Shown here: piece by piece, positions 48,502 through 63,039 of the stretch
Numbering within the stretch: the first letter of the stretch is position 1
Layout of the letters: the number at the start of each line of letters is the position of its first letter
From: Ascidia mentula
Lineage: Eukaryota; Chordata; Ascidiacea; Phlebobranchia; Ascidiidae
DNA: 64,000 bases
Reading direction: 5' to 3'
Assembly (NCBI GenBank): GCA_947561715.1
Contig: OX387197.1
Coordinates: forward strand, 8,119,001 to 8,183,000
The notes under the pieces: generated by a model
Told to the model about the DNA's origin: nothing
Database searches by the model: none
The model's input: only the letters and a program-made list of their open reading frames with translations
Program-made: the position numbers and the translations under genes

Positions 48502-49182
48502 ATGAATCACAGTTTGCTTTTGATCGCGATGCTTTTCATTCCGGTTCTAAGGGTTCGTACGTTTTTTTGTCTTATTGTTATGTAATAAATGTAGATTTAC
48601 TTTTATATTCAGAAGGCCTGGAAATATTTTTATTGCTGGCTTAAGCTTCCTGTGAAAAATTATAACCAGAATAGTTTGTTTTAGGTAGTTGATACCATTT
48701 CGCACGTACAAATTGCCGACCTATTTCTTCTGTAGGGTTTTCCGCAACACAAAGGAACTGCTGAATCCTCAGAATTAATAGCGATAATGTGAGTGTTGAT
48801 TCTAACCTAATTCTTATAAACGTGTACGGTCGCAAATGTTTCATATACGTTTCCCGGCAGAAAACAAGATTCGAAGGAATCCCTCACACCCATAGAACAA
48901 GTGGAAGCATCCAAAATAAACTCGATTATGAGCTCTCTACCAAGAAGTCCACAACAGCAGAAAAGTCGAAGCTTACCTTACTGCACGGCCGTTGGAAGTT
49001 GGTGCAATGTTTCAGCCGACTGTTGTGGATACCCGGAAGTCGTATGCGCGTAAGTAACAGCTACTATACACAGACGCCATTGCTCGGAAGCTAAACTGTG
49101 GTTATGTATTTGCAGGATATATGTGAGTGGTACGAGCTGGGCTACGTTGTGTGCCCCTCGTTTCATATTTGAGCAGAAATAA
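48502..49182 (+). CDS. Secreted precursor with inhibitor-cystine-knot (knottin) pattern, 119 residues
   Basis: Four exons: 48,502-48,552, 48,736-48,788, 48,861-49,049 and 49,116-49,182 (51, 53, 189 and 67 nt; joins in phase 0, 2, 2). Exon 1 is a signal peptide (MNHSLLLIAMLFIPVLR). Exon 2 and the start of exon 3 form an acidic, Ser/Gln-rich propeptide ending in a basic stretch (PQQQKSRS). The C-terminal 46 residues hold six cysteines spaced C-x6-C-x5-C-C-x6-C-x12-C, the classic knottin order with a central CC. The core reads CTAVGSWCNVSADCCGYPE. Stop TAA overlaps AATAAA (49,178-49,183). The exon 1 donor (AGG/GTTCGT) is weak, the only poor site. The product is not recognised as any named peptide family; signalling, defence or inhibitory roles are all possible. 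Confidence 0.68.
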
Positions 49183-51219
49183 ATGCCGCAAAACAACTTT
49201 TCTTGTGTTTTTCCCAACGCAAATTGACGAACAGCCACAGGTTTACAAAATATGTGTCGTGGTGAAATAGATCTTAGTCTCTATTCGTTCTTAAAACCAA
49301 ACGTACATCACGCCGAAAAATGGACCAAGAAACAAATGGACAAAATTTCAGTCCCATATACCTGGTGTACAACTTTGCATTGCACAAGAACAAATTGAGA
49401 ACGATTGATTGTTTCAATCCGTGTAAAATTACCCAATTAAATTTGACCAACTTCAACTATAAGTCGTCTTGAGTGCATAAATTGCGAATTAGGTCGCTAG
49501 GAGGTGAAAACGTGCTTGGTTGCACCCAATCACCTTCGCAACGCATCCGCTCGTGCTTACGTCACACCGTGGGTCCATTGATTCGGCAAACCAAGCGCAT
49601 GTTTCGTTTAGTACGACATCGCCTTAAGCACGAACGCACTTCCGTCATTGAATGGTGCGCTTCAATAGAACGCAATTCATTGATGCAATAAACATTTGCC
49701 TTTTATGGGTGGTCAACTGGAGCTACTTGCTATAGAAAATGTACTCTAAATTGTTATGTCAATGGATATCACACTGGTAACCGTTTCAAAAGTAATTTGA
49801 CAACATTTCTGTATCCACTTGCAATTGTGAAATCAATTATATGAAATATTGTGTTTGTTAATAGTTCCATGATATAGGAACGGTTTAACGCAGATAGCAT
49901 TTTTTTAACGCAGAATAGCATTTTTGCGACCGCAAAGGCGGCAGATATTTACAACATTTAAACAAGGTATGTAAATGATCGCGTAGCTCTCCATAAAGCT
50001 GCGAGACTGGACTAAGACAAATTGAACAGCCTGTTTTTTCGCATTTTTAAACGAGGGCCAATAAGTTGTTATTAATGTGCGGTCCTCCCGGACTGGTAGC
50101 GGTTCGTTGTGTTTGGGGACTAATGGTTTCATCCTATTTAATATAAACAGATGGTTGCCTGTGGAGACCTTTTACAGAAGTTAACTTTTTAAATGAATCA
50201 GTTTACTACACTTCATATTTTAGGCAGAAAGCTAACGGAATATATATTTATTAAAAAAAACGCGTGGGTGTAGAAAAAGTTGAAAAGTCCGAAGTCTGCA
50301 TCGTTGAAATTTAGCGAGGATGATGGCAATTCACATACACATTTCTTTAGCAAACATAAACTCTGCTCGTTCGTCAATGGAAGAAACGCAGAATTGAAAC
50401 ACAGTTATTGCATCACCTAGCGGCTAGGTTACTATGATCTCGTACATAGCACAGCGGCCAAGAACAAGGCGGGCAGCACAATAGTTTATTGCCTAGTCGT
50501 ATTTTGAAACGTATCCTGTGTTGACCACACGTGAGATCATGAATTTCTGACAACAAAAGCTGGTCGATGAAGAACTCTGGTTGGCGTCATGGGCACTGAA
50601 TTACAAAACAGAAAACAGATCCTATTACTTTTCCACGGGCGTAATTGCACAGTTTTCGCAGTGATAAAAAAAGTAAAAAAACTCAATTGGACATGAAATT
50701 CATAGTCGAGGTAAAGGTATGTGTGTGTTTTTTAGCACGCTAAACAAACCGATTGTGGAAAAAATGCATTGACGTTAAAGAATCTTCTCGGCAGGTATTT
50801 CAGCGTAAATTGTGTATATAGCAGTATTGAAACCGTTAGCCAAAAACTCGACAACAAGTAGTCTTGACCACAGCGTAAGTGTTAATTTTGTAATGATGTT
50901 CGCAATTACTTCTAGTAATGTTTAATTCTGTGTCCTCCGGCTGACAGACCAGTTCAGCACAGTGTAAAAAATATTTTTCAACCACAATATTTTTGTGAAG
51001 GTTGATTGTGTGGATGCACCAAAACTACTGCATTGGAGCGTGTTAGGAGACCGCGCCATGTTTAAAAATCATAATAATGTTATTGTAGTAATTTGTCCAA
51101 ATCCGTAGAATATTTTTTTGTTAATGTGGTCAAATGATTAAGAGGCGCAATCCAGGGGTACCACAGAGTAAATATGTTAAATGCAAATGCCGCATAATAT
51201 TTTCTATATATGTCTACAG
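49183..51219. other. Intergenic region, cystine-knot gene to ADPGK 3' end
   Basis: Short frames only, none with splice or homology support. A TATA-like GTGTATATAGCAG lies at about 50,810 and resembles the TATA elements at 62,870 and 63,400. A minus-strand frame at 50,132-49,905 is unsupported. Confidence 0.4.
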
Positions 51220-53661
<2,442 letters not shown>

Positions 53662-53949
53662 TTAAAAATTACCTCTGCGAAAAGTGGAAGAATTTTGCTC
53701 AAGACAGTTAAACAATAACACTTCCACTAATCGCGTAAGTAAGGATGCCAGCCACCTCAATGGTTTGAAAAGTTTAAACACCAAGAAGTACACGTCTTTC
53801 TTACGATTAACCATGCGTGTAAATTTCGTCGGTGTTGATCTTGTTTTATTGTATGTTGCTTTTCCGGCATTTGCGCGGAGCTGCATGTTCTTAATATGTT
53901 GAGGAAGAGATAAGGGGTCGCGAAAATCCCTGTTGTGTTTAAAAATCAT
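53662..53949 (-). CDS. Small ORF directly upstream of ADPGK (possible first cistron or uORF)
   Basis: 95 codons, Met at 53,949, ending TTT TAA immediately before the ADPGK ATG and in the same frame. The product is basic (MIFKHNRDFRDPLSLPQHI, then TRMVNRKKD, FKLFKPLRWLASLL) and not recognised. An acceptor-like CTTTTCGCAG lies about 10-20 bases before the ADPGK start, as would be needed for trans-splicing of a downstream cistron. It may equally be 5' UTR. Low confidence as a protein. Confidence 0.3.
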   Translation of the reverse strand: MIFKHNRDFRDPLSLPQHIKNMQLRANAGKATYNKTRSTPTKFTRMVNRKKDVYFLVFKLFKPLRWLASLLTRLVEVLLFNCLEQNSSTFRRGNF

Positions 53950-54222
53950 TGTGAAACAGACAAATATTGTGACGCAACAAACATATTGAGTTTTTGAGCG
54001 GATGAGCGAACGTACTGTACACGTGCTAAATTATCAAAACAAACACATGTGTGTTGGTTATTATTTTGTAAATTTTTTATTTTACTGATCTGTATGATTT
54101 TGTGAGACAAAATTTGTCATTTGTAATATTATATAGGCTGCTTATGTTTGAACTAACCGTTTTCATAACTATACTTTTTATTCATTGGGATTTAGTAGAG
54201 GGTAACTTTTAATGGAACTGGA
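53950..54222. promoter_or_regulatory. Putative bidirectional promoter, ADPGK and KRI1
   Basis: Only about 270 bp separate the divergent ORFs. AT-rich with no clear TATA box, as usual for paired housekeeping genes. Confidence 0.5.
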
Positions 54223-57200
54223 ATGGAGGAGTTGACTATTAACAAATCTTTTGCAAAAAAGTACGACAAATACCGGAAGGCCGAGGAGCTACAAAAATGT
54301 ATGTTTGGATGCTTGCATTTGGTATACCTCATGCTTGTGTTAACTTCTTGCTAACTTATGGGAATTGTTTTTGACTCATATTATCTAGTCAAAAACTTTA
54401 TATCAAGTTGGTTAATGATCGTCTGTTATATTATCAGGTTAAAATTGTGATGTATAATTGAAATTTTTAGGAAATTTATACTGTTTATTCTACACTACCA
54501 ATTAGATGACCTAAACTTAGCAACATTTTTTGCATAGTAAAAGCGCGATATGGGGTAGATCCGGAGAATTCAGAAAGCAGTTCTACAGAATCAGAAGATG
54601 AAAAGGCAGAAGCTGTGAACAAACAGTTGGAAACAGATTTCTTTAAAACAATTGCATGCCTGAAAAGAAAAGATCCAATCATTTATGACAAGGAAAAAAG
54701 TTTTTTCAAAAACACATCAGGATCTTCAGTGAGTTGTTTGATATAATCGTATGTCATTATCATTTTTACAAGTTCATCATCATTGGGCTAAATATACATG
54801 TAAGTTCTGCACTGGGTTTTTTTTTCACTAAAAATTTCTGTCAAATGACCGAAATGTCAGCAAAAATTTAGGACATTTTCAAAACTTCTGCAGTGTGTTT
54901 TTCAAAACTAACTTTTTGTTAAAGATCTGCAGGTTATATACATTGTGTAAGATGTTTTTGTTCAAAGTAGACTTTTATAGTGTTTTAATCGGTGCAAAAG
55001 TTTTACCTTACTAGGTCTAAGTTTTTTCTGGTTGGATACCATAATCTGTGCTAACTCTTTATTATATCTTTACCAGTAATATCTGACTGCCAGTTACTAT
55101 GATTTTCATATTTTGTGCTAGTTACAAGAAAAATGTATTTTTCATTTAAGACAAACTCGGATGAAGAAAGTGACAATAATAGTAAAGATGCTGAAAAACC
55201 TGTTTATCTAAAAGACTATGAAAGAAATGTTATCATTAAACACGCCGGGTATGTTTGATTTTTTTCCAAATGTTAGCAATTATCATAACTCAGTGTATTT
55301 GTAGAGTTTATGCAAATGAAGATTTTCATCATACGGCTGTCGGTAGCTACAATGGGGAGCTGAATGAAATAAAAAAAAGTTTGCTTGAAGCTACAACACA
55401 ACAGGAGACAAATGAAGATAGTGGAGACTTGCTTCAGCCAAAACTCATTGTATATTGTGTATTGTTTTTAATTTCAAAATAACCCGACCTAATCTTGATA
55501 AAAAATTGTACAGTCTGAAGGTAAACAGGCAATTCAAACAACACTGGAGGAATTGGATGATTATTGGAAAGACACAAACCTGCCTGAAGATGAGACATTT
55601 CTCAGGGATTACATTTTGCAACACAAGTATTTGGATAAGGATCAATATGATAGTGGGTAAGGAAAGGTGAAAAACGACTATTCATTAAAATTTTGTGCAG
55701 CCCAGCAGATCATGATGATTTGTATTATAATGTATTAAATTTTATATGCAACAAAAGCATGCTCAAGTTTTTTTGTGCATGTCAACATTGGTCAAATACC
55801 TGATCTCGATTCCAGATCAACAGATGCAGAATATTCTGACGATGATAGCGGGGGAGAAATGTTTGTTAAAAAACAAGAAACATTCGAGCGCAAATACAAC
55901 TTCCGCTATGAAGAGCCAGATGCTGAATTCGTAAGCATCTCAATTTCCTTGGCTTTGGCAATTAATAAACAAGCGTGAACTGAATTTTAGATAAAGAGCT
56001 ACCCAAGAACCATTGGAGATTCAGTGCGTCGAAGTGACAACAAAACCAAGAAGAAAAGAGAGGAAAAAAACCTGAGAAAAGAAGAGAAAATGAGAAAAAA
56101 GACAGAAGAGCTAAAAAGATTAAAACAACTTAAACGTGAGGTATGTAACTTTAACACAAAGTAAATTTTGGTGGAATTAGAACCATAAATCACCAATTGC
56201 CAAACTTACTTTTTCTTTTCGATACTTAATACCACAGTCACACTTTAAAGGGTTGGACAAACTTTCAAATCTGCTGGCCAGAAATTTTCCAGAAACAAGT
56301 GACACCTTGTAATGGGCTTACTAGGGCTTTTAGGCTTCCTGTTTTTGCCACTTCACCAATACTAGATTTTGTTTGTACAGCTGTATTATCATTATTATAT
56401 CTTTAAGATCAGTCTTGTCTTTATTAATTATGTATGGTTTGAAGGAAATCTTGGAGAAGATCAACAAGTTACAAGAAGCAACAGGAAACTCTGATATCAG
56501 GTTTTCTACTCAAGATTTGGAGGGAGATTTTGATGCTGATGATTACGACAGAAGAATGAAAGTAATACTTTTACCCATGGAGTGTAGCAGACATTTTGCG
56601 AACAAGATAGTATATTAACACCACTATAACGGCCGCATGTTTTACATAAATCTTTTTGCATTGTTAAGACAACCTGTCAAAGAAAATGCTGTGTGAGTTG
56701 GTTTTTTTTGAAAACACTTTTTTGTGTAGGCATTATTTGACGAAAATTTTTACGATGATGCTGACATTCAAAAGCCGGAATTTTCTGATTTAGAAGAAGA
56801 CGTGGAACCAGATTGGGACGAATTCCCATGCAGTAAGTTATTTATATGTATTATCTTGAATTTATGCGTTGAAATGTTCCTTGTATCCTGTTTGGACAAA
56901 GATTATACATCAGTGGTCGTTTTTGAAATGTTCATTTTTCACATGAAAATAAATGTGTTCGATTGACTTACTATTATAATCATTTAATTATTTTCATATC
57001 CTTGTGCAGGTAACAGGGATGGAGTAAGCAACGGTGATTACATCCCAGACTGCGAGCAACCGGAATTTAATGTAGGTGATCTTGTCTAGTCGTATTTGTG
57101 AGTTCGGTGTGGTTCATGTAAATTATTGGTTATGCATGGCTTAACCTACCCTTCCACAAATGTTCCATGTAAATCGAAACTAAGTGACACGCTTATTGGT

Positions 57201-60200
57201 TATGCATGGCTTAACCTACCCTTCCACAAATGTTCCATGTAAATCGAAACTAAGTGACACGCTTATCGGTTATGCATGGCTTAACCTACCCTTCCACAAA
57301 TGTTCCATGTAAATCGAAACTAAGTGACACGCTTATTGGTTATGCATGGCTTAACCTACCCTTCCACAAATATCGGCTTGTGCCTACTTTCGTACCGTCT
57401 ATATTTGCATTTAATTGTGAAAATTCCGCTCATAGCATTCCTGTATCAGAGGCGGGTGTTTTTTTAATATGCAAAGTATCTTTCGCAAGCCTAATAATAT
57501 TCACGCAAACGTGTTTGCGTTCCAACTCTTTGGATGTAAATTATCATGTTTAAATTATTTTCAGATGGACTGCGATTATGAGCCGGAGAGTCGCCCACAG
57601 CGTCGAAATCTTGAAACGAACAACAAGCGAAAAAAACGATCCGCCTTTTTCGATGCTGTAGCAAAAAAGAAGCCGTTGTTCGACCCAAGTATACCTTATC
57701 CATAATATCACACTTACTAAATGATACATCTCGAAAAGCTTAACACGGCTCGTTTAAAATCCAGTAAAATTTGCAAATAACGAATAGAATAAAATTGCCG
57801 TCAGTTGCGCATATGCAAAGCTGTTCAGCCTCCGGTCGTCAATGCAGTCTTCAGTTTCTTTAAATGTGTTCATCACAGATACCGGCAGTTTTGACCAATA
57901 CTTGGAAGAATATTACGCTCTCGACTTCGAAGACGTCATTGGTGACATGCCGTGTAGATTTAAATACAGAAAAGTTGTTCCACAGTCATACGGTCTCTCG
58001 GCCGATGAGGTGAGCGTAACGTACTTTATGTTAACTTGACGCGAACGTGAGCAATGGTAGTGAAATCTATGTTTAAAGTGGAAAGCCTAAATTTACCAAA
58101 ATTCGCTGCAATAGTTAAATTTAGTGTATAAGCTGCAGACAGATGGCCACTGTTTCGACCTAAAAGGTCTCATCAGTACAGCTAAATTTAGGCTGAATAC
58201 ACAGCAGTGTTTTCTGCAATGGGTTTCTATTTCTTGGAATTAAACTACATGTTTGGCCGCTTATTGCTTGTTTTCCCGCTCTTTTCTAACAATTCAAACC
58301 ATGCACGACGAATCAGGTATTTCCAAGCCTCTTCACTCGTGATCATGCGGCACAAAATCGTACACACGACACGAGCTATTTTATGTGTTAAGCCGCAAAC
58401 ATATAAACTCAGATTTTATCTTCGGACAACCGCACTCTCAACTCCTGGTGTTCACTCAAGCGTGTCGTGTGCCACAGTTCCGCCCACGACGAGGCCTCGG
58501 TTTCCAGGAAATTCGCGCGGAAAGCGAGATTAAAAAAGAAACGCCACTTTCAGACAAACAGGAAAGACGATCCCAGGTAAAGAGTAAATCTGCCCTGATA
58601 ATTTGCTTCTTCCATTTACGTTCCAGCTCATGAAGGCACAACTTGCGGGCGTTTGGTTTTTACGCGTTTAGGATATTTTTTTTGTAAGTTCGCACCTTTT
58701 AAATTAACTAGTGGGTGTTGCGATGTAAGTTTGCGAAATCCAAGTAGTTTGGGGATGTAACAAAAATTTAAGTAGTTTGCTCATAATACGCTTAAAATAA
58801 AAAAAATATGCGTTCGGCAATTTGAAACTTAATGTAATCTCGACCTTCCAGTCAGTCGAAACAGGCTGTTTTCGACCAAAAATTGGCCGCTGCAAGGGTG
58901 TTGCGATGTAAGTTTGCGAAATCCAAGTAGTTTTAGGATGTAACAAAAATTTGAGTGGTTTGTTCACAATACGCTTAAGACAAAAAGTTAAGCGTTCGGT
59001 AATTCAAAACTTACTGTAATCCCGACCTTTCAGTCAGTCGAAACAGGCTAATTTCGACTAAAAATTGGCCGTTGCAAGGGTATTGCGATAAAAGTTTGCG
59101 AAATCCAAGCAGTTTTAGGATGTAACAAAAATTTGAGTGGTTTGTTCACAATACGCTTAGCATAAAAAGTTAAGCGTTCGGCAATTTGAAACTCAATCTA
59201 ATCTCGACCTTTCAGTCAGTCGAAACAGGCTAATTTCGACTAAAAATTGGCCGTTGCAAGGGTATTGCGATAAAAGTTTGCGAAATCCAAGCAGTTTTCG
59301 GATGAAGCAAAAATTTGAGTGGTTTGTTCATAATACGCTTAGAACAAAAAGTTAAGCGTTCGGTAATTTGAAACTCAATCTAATCTCGACCTTTCAGTCA
59401 GTCGAAACAGGCTAATTTCGACTAAAAATTGGCCGTTGCAAGGGTATTGCGATAAAAGTTTGCGAAATCCAAGCAGTTTTCGGATGAAGCAAAAATTTGA
59501 GTGGTTTGTTCATAATACGCTTAGAACAAAAAGTTAAGCGTTCGGTAATTTGAAACTCAATCTAATCTCGACCTTTCAGTCCGTCGAAACAGGCTGTTTT
59601 TGACCAAAAATTGGCCGCTGCAAGGGTATTGCGATAAAAGTTTGCGAAATCAAAGTAGTTTGGGGATGTAACAAAAAGTTAAGCGTTTGGTAATTTGAAA
59701 CTTAATGTAATCCCGACCTTTCAGTCAGTCGAAACAGGCTAATTTCGACCAAAAATTGGCCCCCGCAACAGCACTGCCGCACGCGAGGCGGAGTCGGGCC
59801 GTGAACTCATTTAGGGCGACTTGCAAATCGTGGCTTGTGTTGCAAGGTGTACGTGACGGGCTGCTAAACTAAATTATGCTTTTACCTCACGCTTGACCTT
59901 CAAGTAGTTTACACGATGTGTCGGAATCGAGACAGTTTGTGATAAGCGATATCTCTTGCTTATACCTGCATTCCCCACGCCCTTATATAAGGTGTTTCGC
60001 CATATATTCATAAAAATTAGAATGTAAAAAATTGTCCGTGTTTGCCGTCTCGTAGTCTATGTTATCAATTTGAACGCGGGTGTATTAAATAATCCACATC
60101 CTATTCTCCGAAATGAAACCGATATTGTTCTGTCATAACCTAATACTACGCTGGTTTCAGTGGGGAGGGCGAGAAAACGGAAGTCACCGAGGTTCCAGTG

Positions 60201-60470
60201 AAAAAGACCAAACTCAACTCGAAGCAACGACGACGCAAACGTGAACGCGAACAACGTCTTCAAGCGTTATCCATAACCTTGACCAACGCCAACGACCAAA
60301 GTAACGCGGTTCGCGGCAAGAAAAGGTTGCAGCGATCCAAGCGGGAAAATGCGGACTTGAAAAAAGTTTCTAAAATTGATGCCGAGCGCCTAAAGGCTTA
60401 CGGTATTAAGCCGAAGAAAATTCTCAACAAACTTAAGTACGGAAAACCCCCAACTTCGAACAGTGCGTGA
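54223..60470 (+). CDS. KRI1: KRI1 homologue, small-subunit processome protein
   Basis: Exons begin at 54,223 ([18 protein letters not shown], human RFLLNVNAKYAQRYEHWR region) and include about 54,538-54,729, 55,145-55,250, 55,310-55,440, 55,514-55,657, 55,816-55,930, 55,990-56,140, 56,444-56,560, 56,728-56,832, 57,010-57,072, 57,565-57,690, 57,880-58,011, 58,413-58,576 and 60,161-60,470. Diagnostic blocks: [28 protein letters not shown]-like acidic stretch, [97 protein letters not shown], and a basic Lys/Arg tail. KRI1 acts in the nucleolus in 40S biogenesis. The last join (CCC AG / T GGG) keeps phase across a 1.58-kb intron filled by a 182-bp tandem array. Exon borders are approximate. Confidence 0.9.
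57125..57371. repeat. 70-bp tandem repeat, about 3.5 copies, in a KRI1 intron
   Basis: Unit begins at TTGGTTATGCATGGCTTAAC and recurs every 70 bp (57,128, 57,198, 57,268 and 57,338 as anchor points). Copies are almost identical, differing at one site, so amplification is recent. Confidence 0.92.
58125..58182 (+). mobile_element. 58-bp insertion unit flanked by 9-bp direct repeats (KRI1 intron)
   Basis: Contains AGCTGCAGACAG, ACTGTTTCGACCT and CATCAGTACAGC. Flanked by identical TAAATTTAG at 58,116-58,124 and 58,183-58,191. Same unit as 36,686-36,741. Confidence 0.65.
58713..59770. repeat. 182-bp tandem array, about six copies, in the last KRI1 intron
   Basis: Unit anchor GGGTRTTGCGATRWAAGTTT at 58,713, 58,896, 59,078, 59,260, 59,442 and 59,624, i.e. 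spacing 183, then 182 four times; the last copy is shortened. Middle copies are nearly identical and outer ones more diverged. Most copies carry an inverted repeat AGTCGAAA ... TTTCGACT with 8-bp arms. Confidence 0.93.
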
Positions 60471-62850
60471 TCAATACACGAAAAGGAATGCAAGGCGAGC
60501 TGTACGATTGGAATGTTCCAAGGTTGTTCAGAGTTCAACGATAGGCGTGGATTGCTTGTTTGATTTGTTGTCAATGAAATACAAAACTTTCCAAAGCGAT
60601 GCCTTGTTGTTATCGTTGAACGTTATTACAGCAGACAATCCTGTGTTAAATTGGGAGAAAGGTACAAAATATACGGGCGTGGTTGGTATCCGGCTGTTAA
60701 TGGAAGCGTGATTTTAAGTAACATTGCGTACCATGCCCTCTTTTCTGCGAAACAATGCTTGGAATCCTAAACGCGGATTTTAAAGATTTCGTTGGTTTAA
60801 GGAGATTGTTATAACATTGGGTGGGGGTCAAGGTTTGACACCGGTCAATTGAGCGCCGGTTACATTTTATGGCCGCCAAGTTACGACCAATCATCACAGC
60901 GAAGGTTCCATAAATAGTGGCTTGCCTTCACAATCGCAGTGCACTGGCCCGCAGGCAGATTACTCTTTTTCGCCCGGGGTCGGCACTAGAGCGTCCCGTA
61001 GTCCAAAGGCGGCTTGAAACGCCTCACAGGCACGCACACCTCGAGAAAAGAAGATTACACTTTTCACATGAAAGCGTCTTTGGCGTGCCCGTATAATGTT
61101 GCTGTTACTACGTAGTAACAACTGCTTAAGACGAACCCCAAAAGCACTTTGATTTGCGTGTAAACGAAAGTTGAACATGCGACAAACAATTTTACTTCCC
61201 TTGCGCTGATACGAAACTTTCACCAGCTAAATACTGAAACCGGTGTTTTCCAAACATTTTTGTCCGCCGAACACTATCAGGCTATTTAAGACGTCAAGAA
61301 AACCCCCACAAAACGTTAATGTCCAAAGACTTTAAGGGTTATTGATTTAAGTACAAAAAGTGAGATTAATGGAAAAACAGCATGGACCACCTCCCAATGA
61401 GCTACCTCCCTTTCTAAACTTTATTTGCAAAGAACCAACTTCTATTCAACAGTTATTGTAATTTTAAATGTCGTGGGTGTCTTGATCGAAACATAAGTAT
61501 TCAATGACTACCACCCTTTGCGCAAAAATGTGTATTATGCGACCAAAAGCACTTTAAAATTATCTTCGATCGAGTAAGTAAATTACACTGCAAACACAGT
61601 AACGACCCAACTCCAAGTTCGTGGGATAGCTTGCACGTAAAAATGCAATCGATGTTGTGATATTGTAGTTCCAAAGCAGTTGTGGTTTTGCAAATAGCCT
61701 CGCGTTAAAACTTACTTTAGCCTACATGCCTTTGCCCAAATAACTGCTTCAGGTCGAAATCGTCAGAAAAAATGGTCTGGCTGCTCACGTTGTGTTTTTT
61801 TTGCGGACTGAAGTGGAGCTGAATTCTAAATACTTTACTTCAAAAAAGTTTATTTTACACTTTTATGTCAACTCCTTCTCACTGCATTCGTTGATGCCGT
61901 ACATTGGTCAACACCTTAATTTTTCATTCGGAATAGAATATATTGAGCAAAACATGCTAGGTCGATATAAATATGCCCAAAATGCTTACGTAACCTGTAA
62001 TAGGATGACGCATAAGTGTATCGTGGCAAGGCACGATGGAACCACTGCGAACCTGGCGATCTTATTCTCGTATTAATAGGTTCACTGACTTTGCATACAA
62101 GCTGCATCAGCGCCAATTTTTCATGACATGTCAAAGCGAGATATGAAAAATTTAATCTATCGGTGAAGTTCAAACCCTCCGACCAAGGTTAATGAGGACA
62201 ACTACTCTACCAATTGAAATAGGGGATATGGACGTTTAGGAGTCGAAAAATAGGCATTCGTAGTGCCTGCCTATTTCTCATGTAAACATGTTACATTCCC
62301 AATTTACTTGTTTCACACCCACGTTAACTATTAAAAACCTATCGGGTTCAAAGAAAACGTAACTGAATCGCGGGACAACACACGTGTTTATTTAGTATTT
62401 TCCGCGACTAGCGTTGAAAATGTGTTTGTTATTATTACACGTAACTTGCACCGATACACAATAAGTTGAATAATACACAAGTCCGGCGGTTTCCTGGCAT
62501 TGCTTTTGAACTAGGTTTAGAATACCTGTTTCACATGCGCCCAATTTCAAGGGTCTTCCTCGTCAATCGCTAGAGGCATCATTATCCGCTTAACGATCGG
62601 TTGCCACCCTACTTTGACAGCCAATATGTCGTGGAGGAGGGCTGCACACTCGTAAGACGAATTACAACTGTCCCTGAGTTACGATTACGACCCAAAGATT
62701 ACCACGGGTGACAGTTATTTCAACGAACATAAATCCATAAACTTGACTGTGCAAACCAAGGGTCAATAAATACCCATAATCTTTACAGCGACTTGTTTCG
62801 AACATAATTTACTGATATAAAAATATTTAGAAGATTCTACTTCTTCTTTG
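60471..62850. other. KRI1 3' flank and intergenic space
   Basis: Short frames at 60,463-60,711, 60,960-61,223 and 61,792-62,076 lack splice signals or recognisable products and are judged chance or UTR. Nothing else seen. Confidence 0.45.
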
Positions 62851-62869
62851 GGGGTTGTTAACGAATGTG

Positions 62870-62877
62870 TATATAAG
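62870..62877 (+). promoter_or_regulatory. TATA box candidate
   Basis: TATATAAG followed by CAGCTGTACCCAACAC. The next ATG is 49 bp downstream. A similar arrangement occurs at 63,400. Confidence 0.5.
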
Positions 62878-62925
62878 CAGCTGTACCCAACACTTGAACA
62901 TCAAGCAAGTTGAGATACAGAGTAC

Positions 62926-63039
62926 ATGTATCCTATTTCGCAAAGGATGCGTACAAGTTTGTATGGCAAGCGCCGAGGCGGGTATTTTAAAAGAAAAGTT
63001 TTTCGACGCAACCGCATTTTTCTTGCGTCGAGACATTGA
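62926..63039 (+). CDS. Very basic 37-residue mini-ORF behind a TATA box
   Basis: Begins MYPISQRMR, then LYGKRRGGYFKRKVFRRNR, and stops at 63,039. About a third of residues are Lys/Arg, with a few aromatics. Unspliced as read, and no AATAAA follows closely. An overlapping frame (MASAEAGILKEKFFD, ending 63,055) is an alternative. It could be a nucleic-acid-binding or membrane-active peptide, or chance. Confidence 0.25.
   Translation: MYPISQRMRTSLYGKRRGGYFKRKVFRRNRIFLASRH

Noticed and set aside
48789-49094. Plus-strand 101-aa ORF over the cystine-knot exon
   Set aside because: Wrong frame; the spliced frame gives a signal peptide, phased exons and ordered cysteines.
48502-49182. Naming the cystine-knot peptide a toxin
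   Set aside because: Knottin folds also occur in hormones, inhibitors and defence peptides; nothing in the sequence shows toxicity.
49473-49691. 72-aa basic ORF
   Set aside because: No splice signals, promoter or family resemblance.
57125-57371. CRISPR-like array
   Set aside because: Repeats are contiguous without spacers and the DNA is an intron of an animal gene.
58713-59770. Centromeric satellite
   Set aside because: Only six copies, confined to one intron of an expressed housekeeping gene.
60463-60711. 82-aa ORF after KRI1
   Set aside because: Overlaps the KRI1 stop and lies in its probable 3' UTR; no recognisable product.
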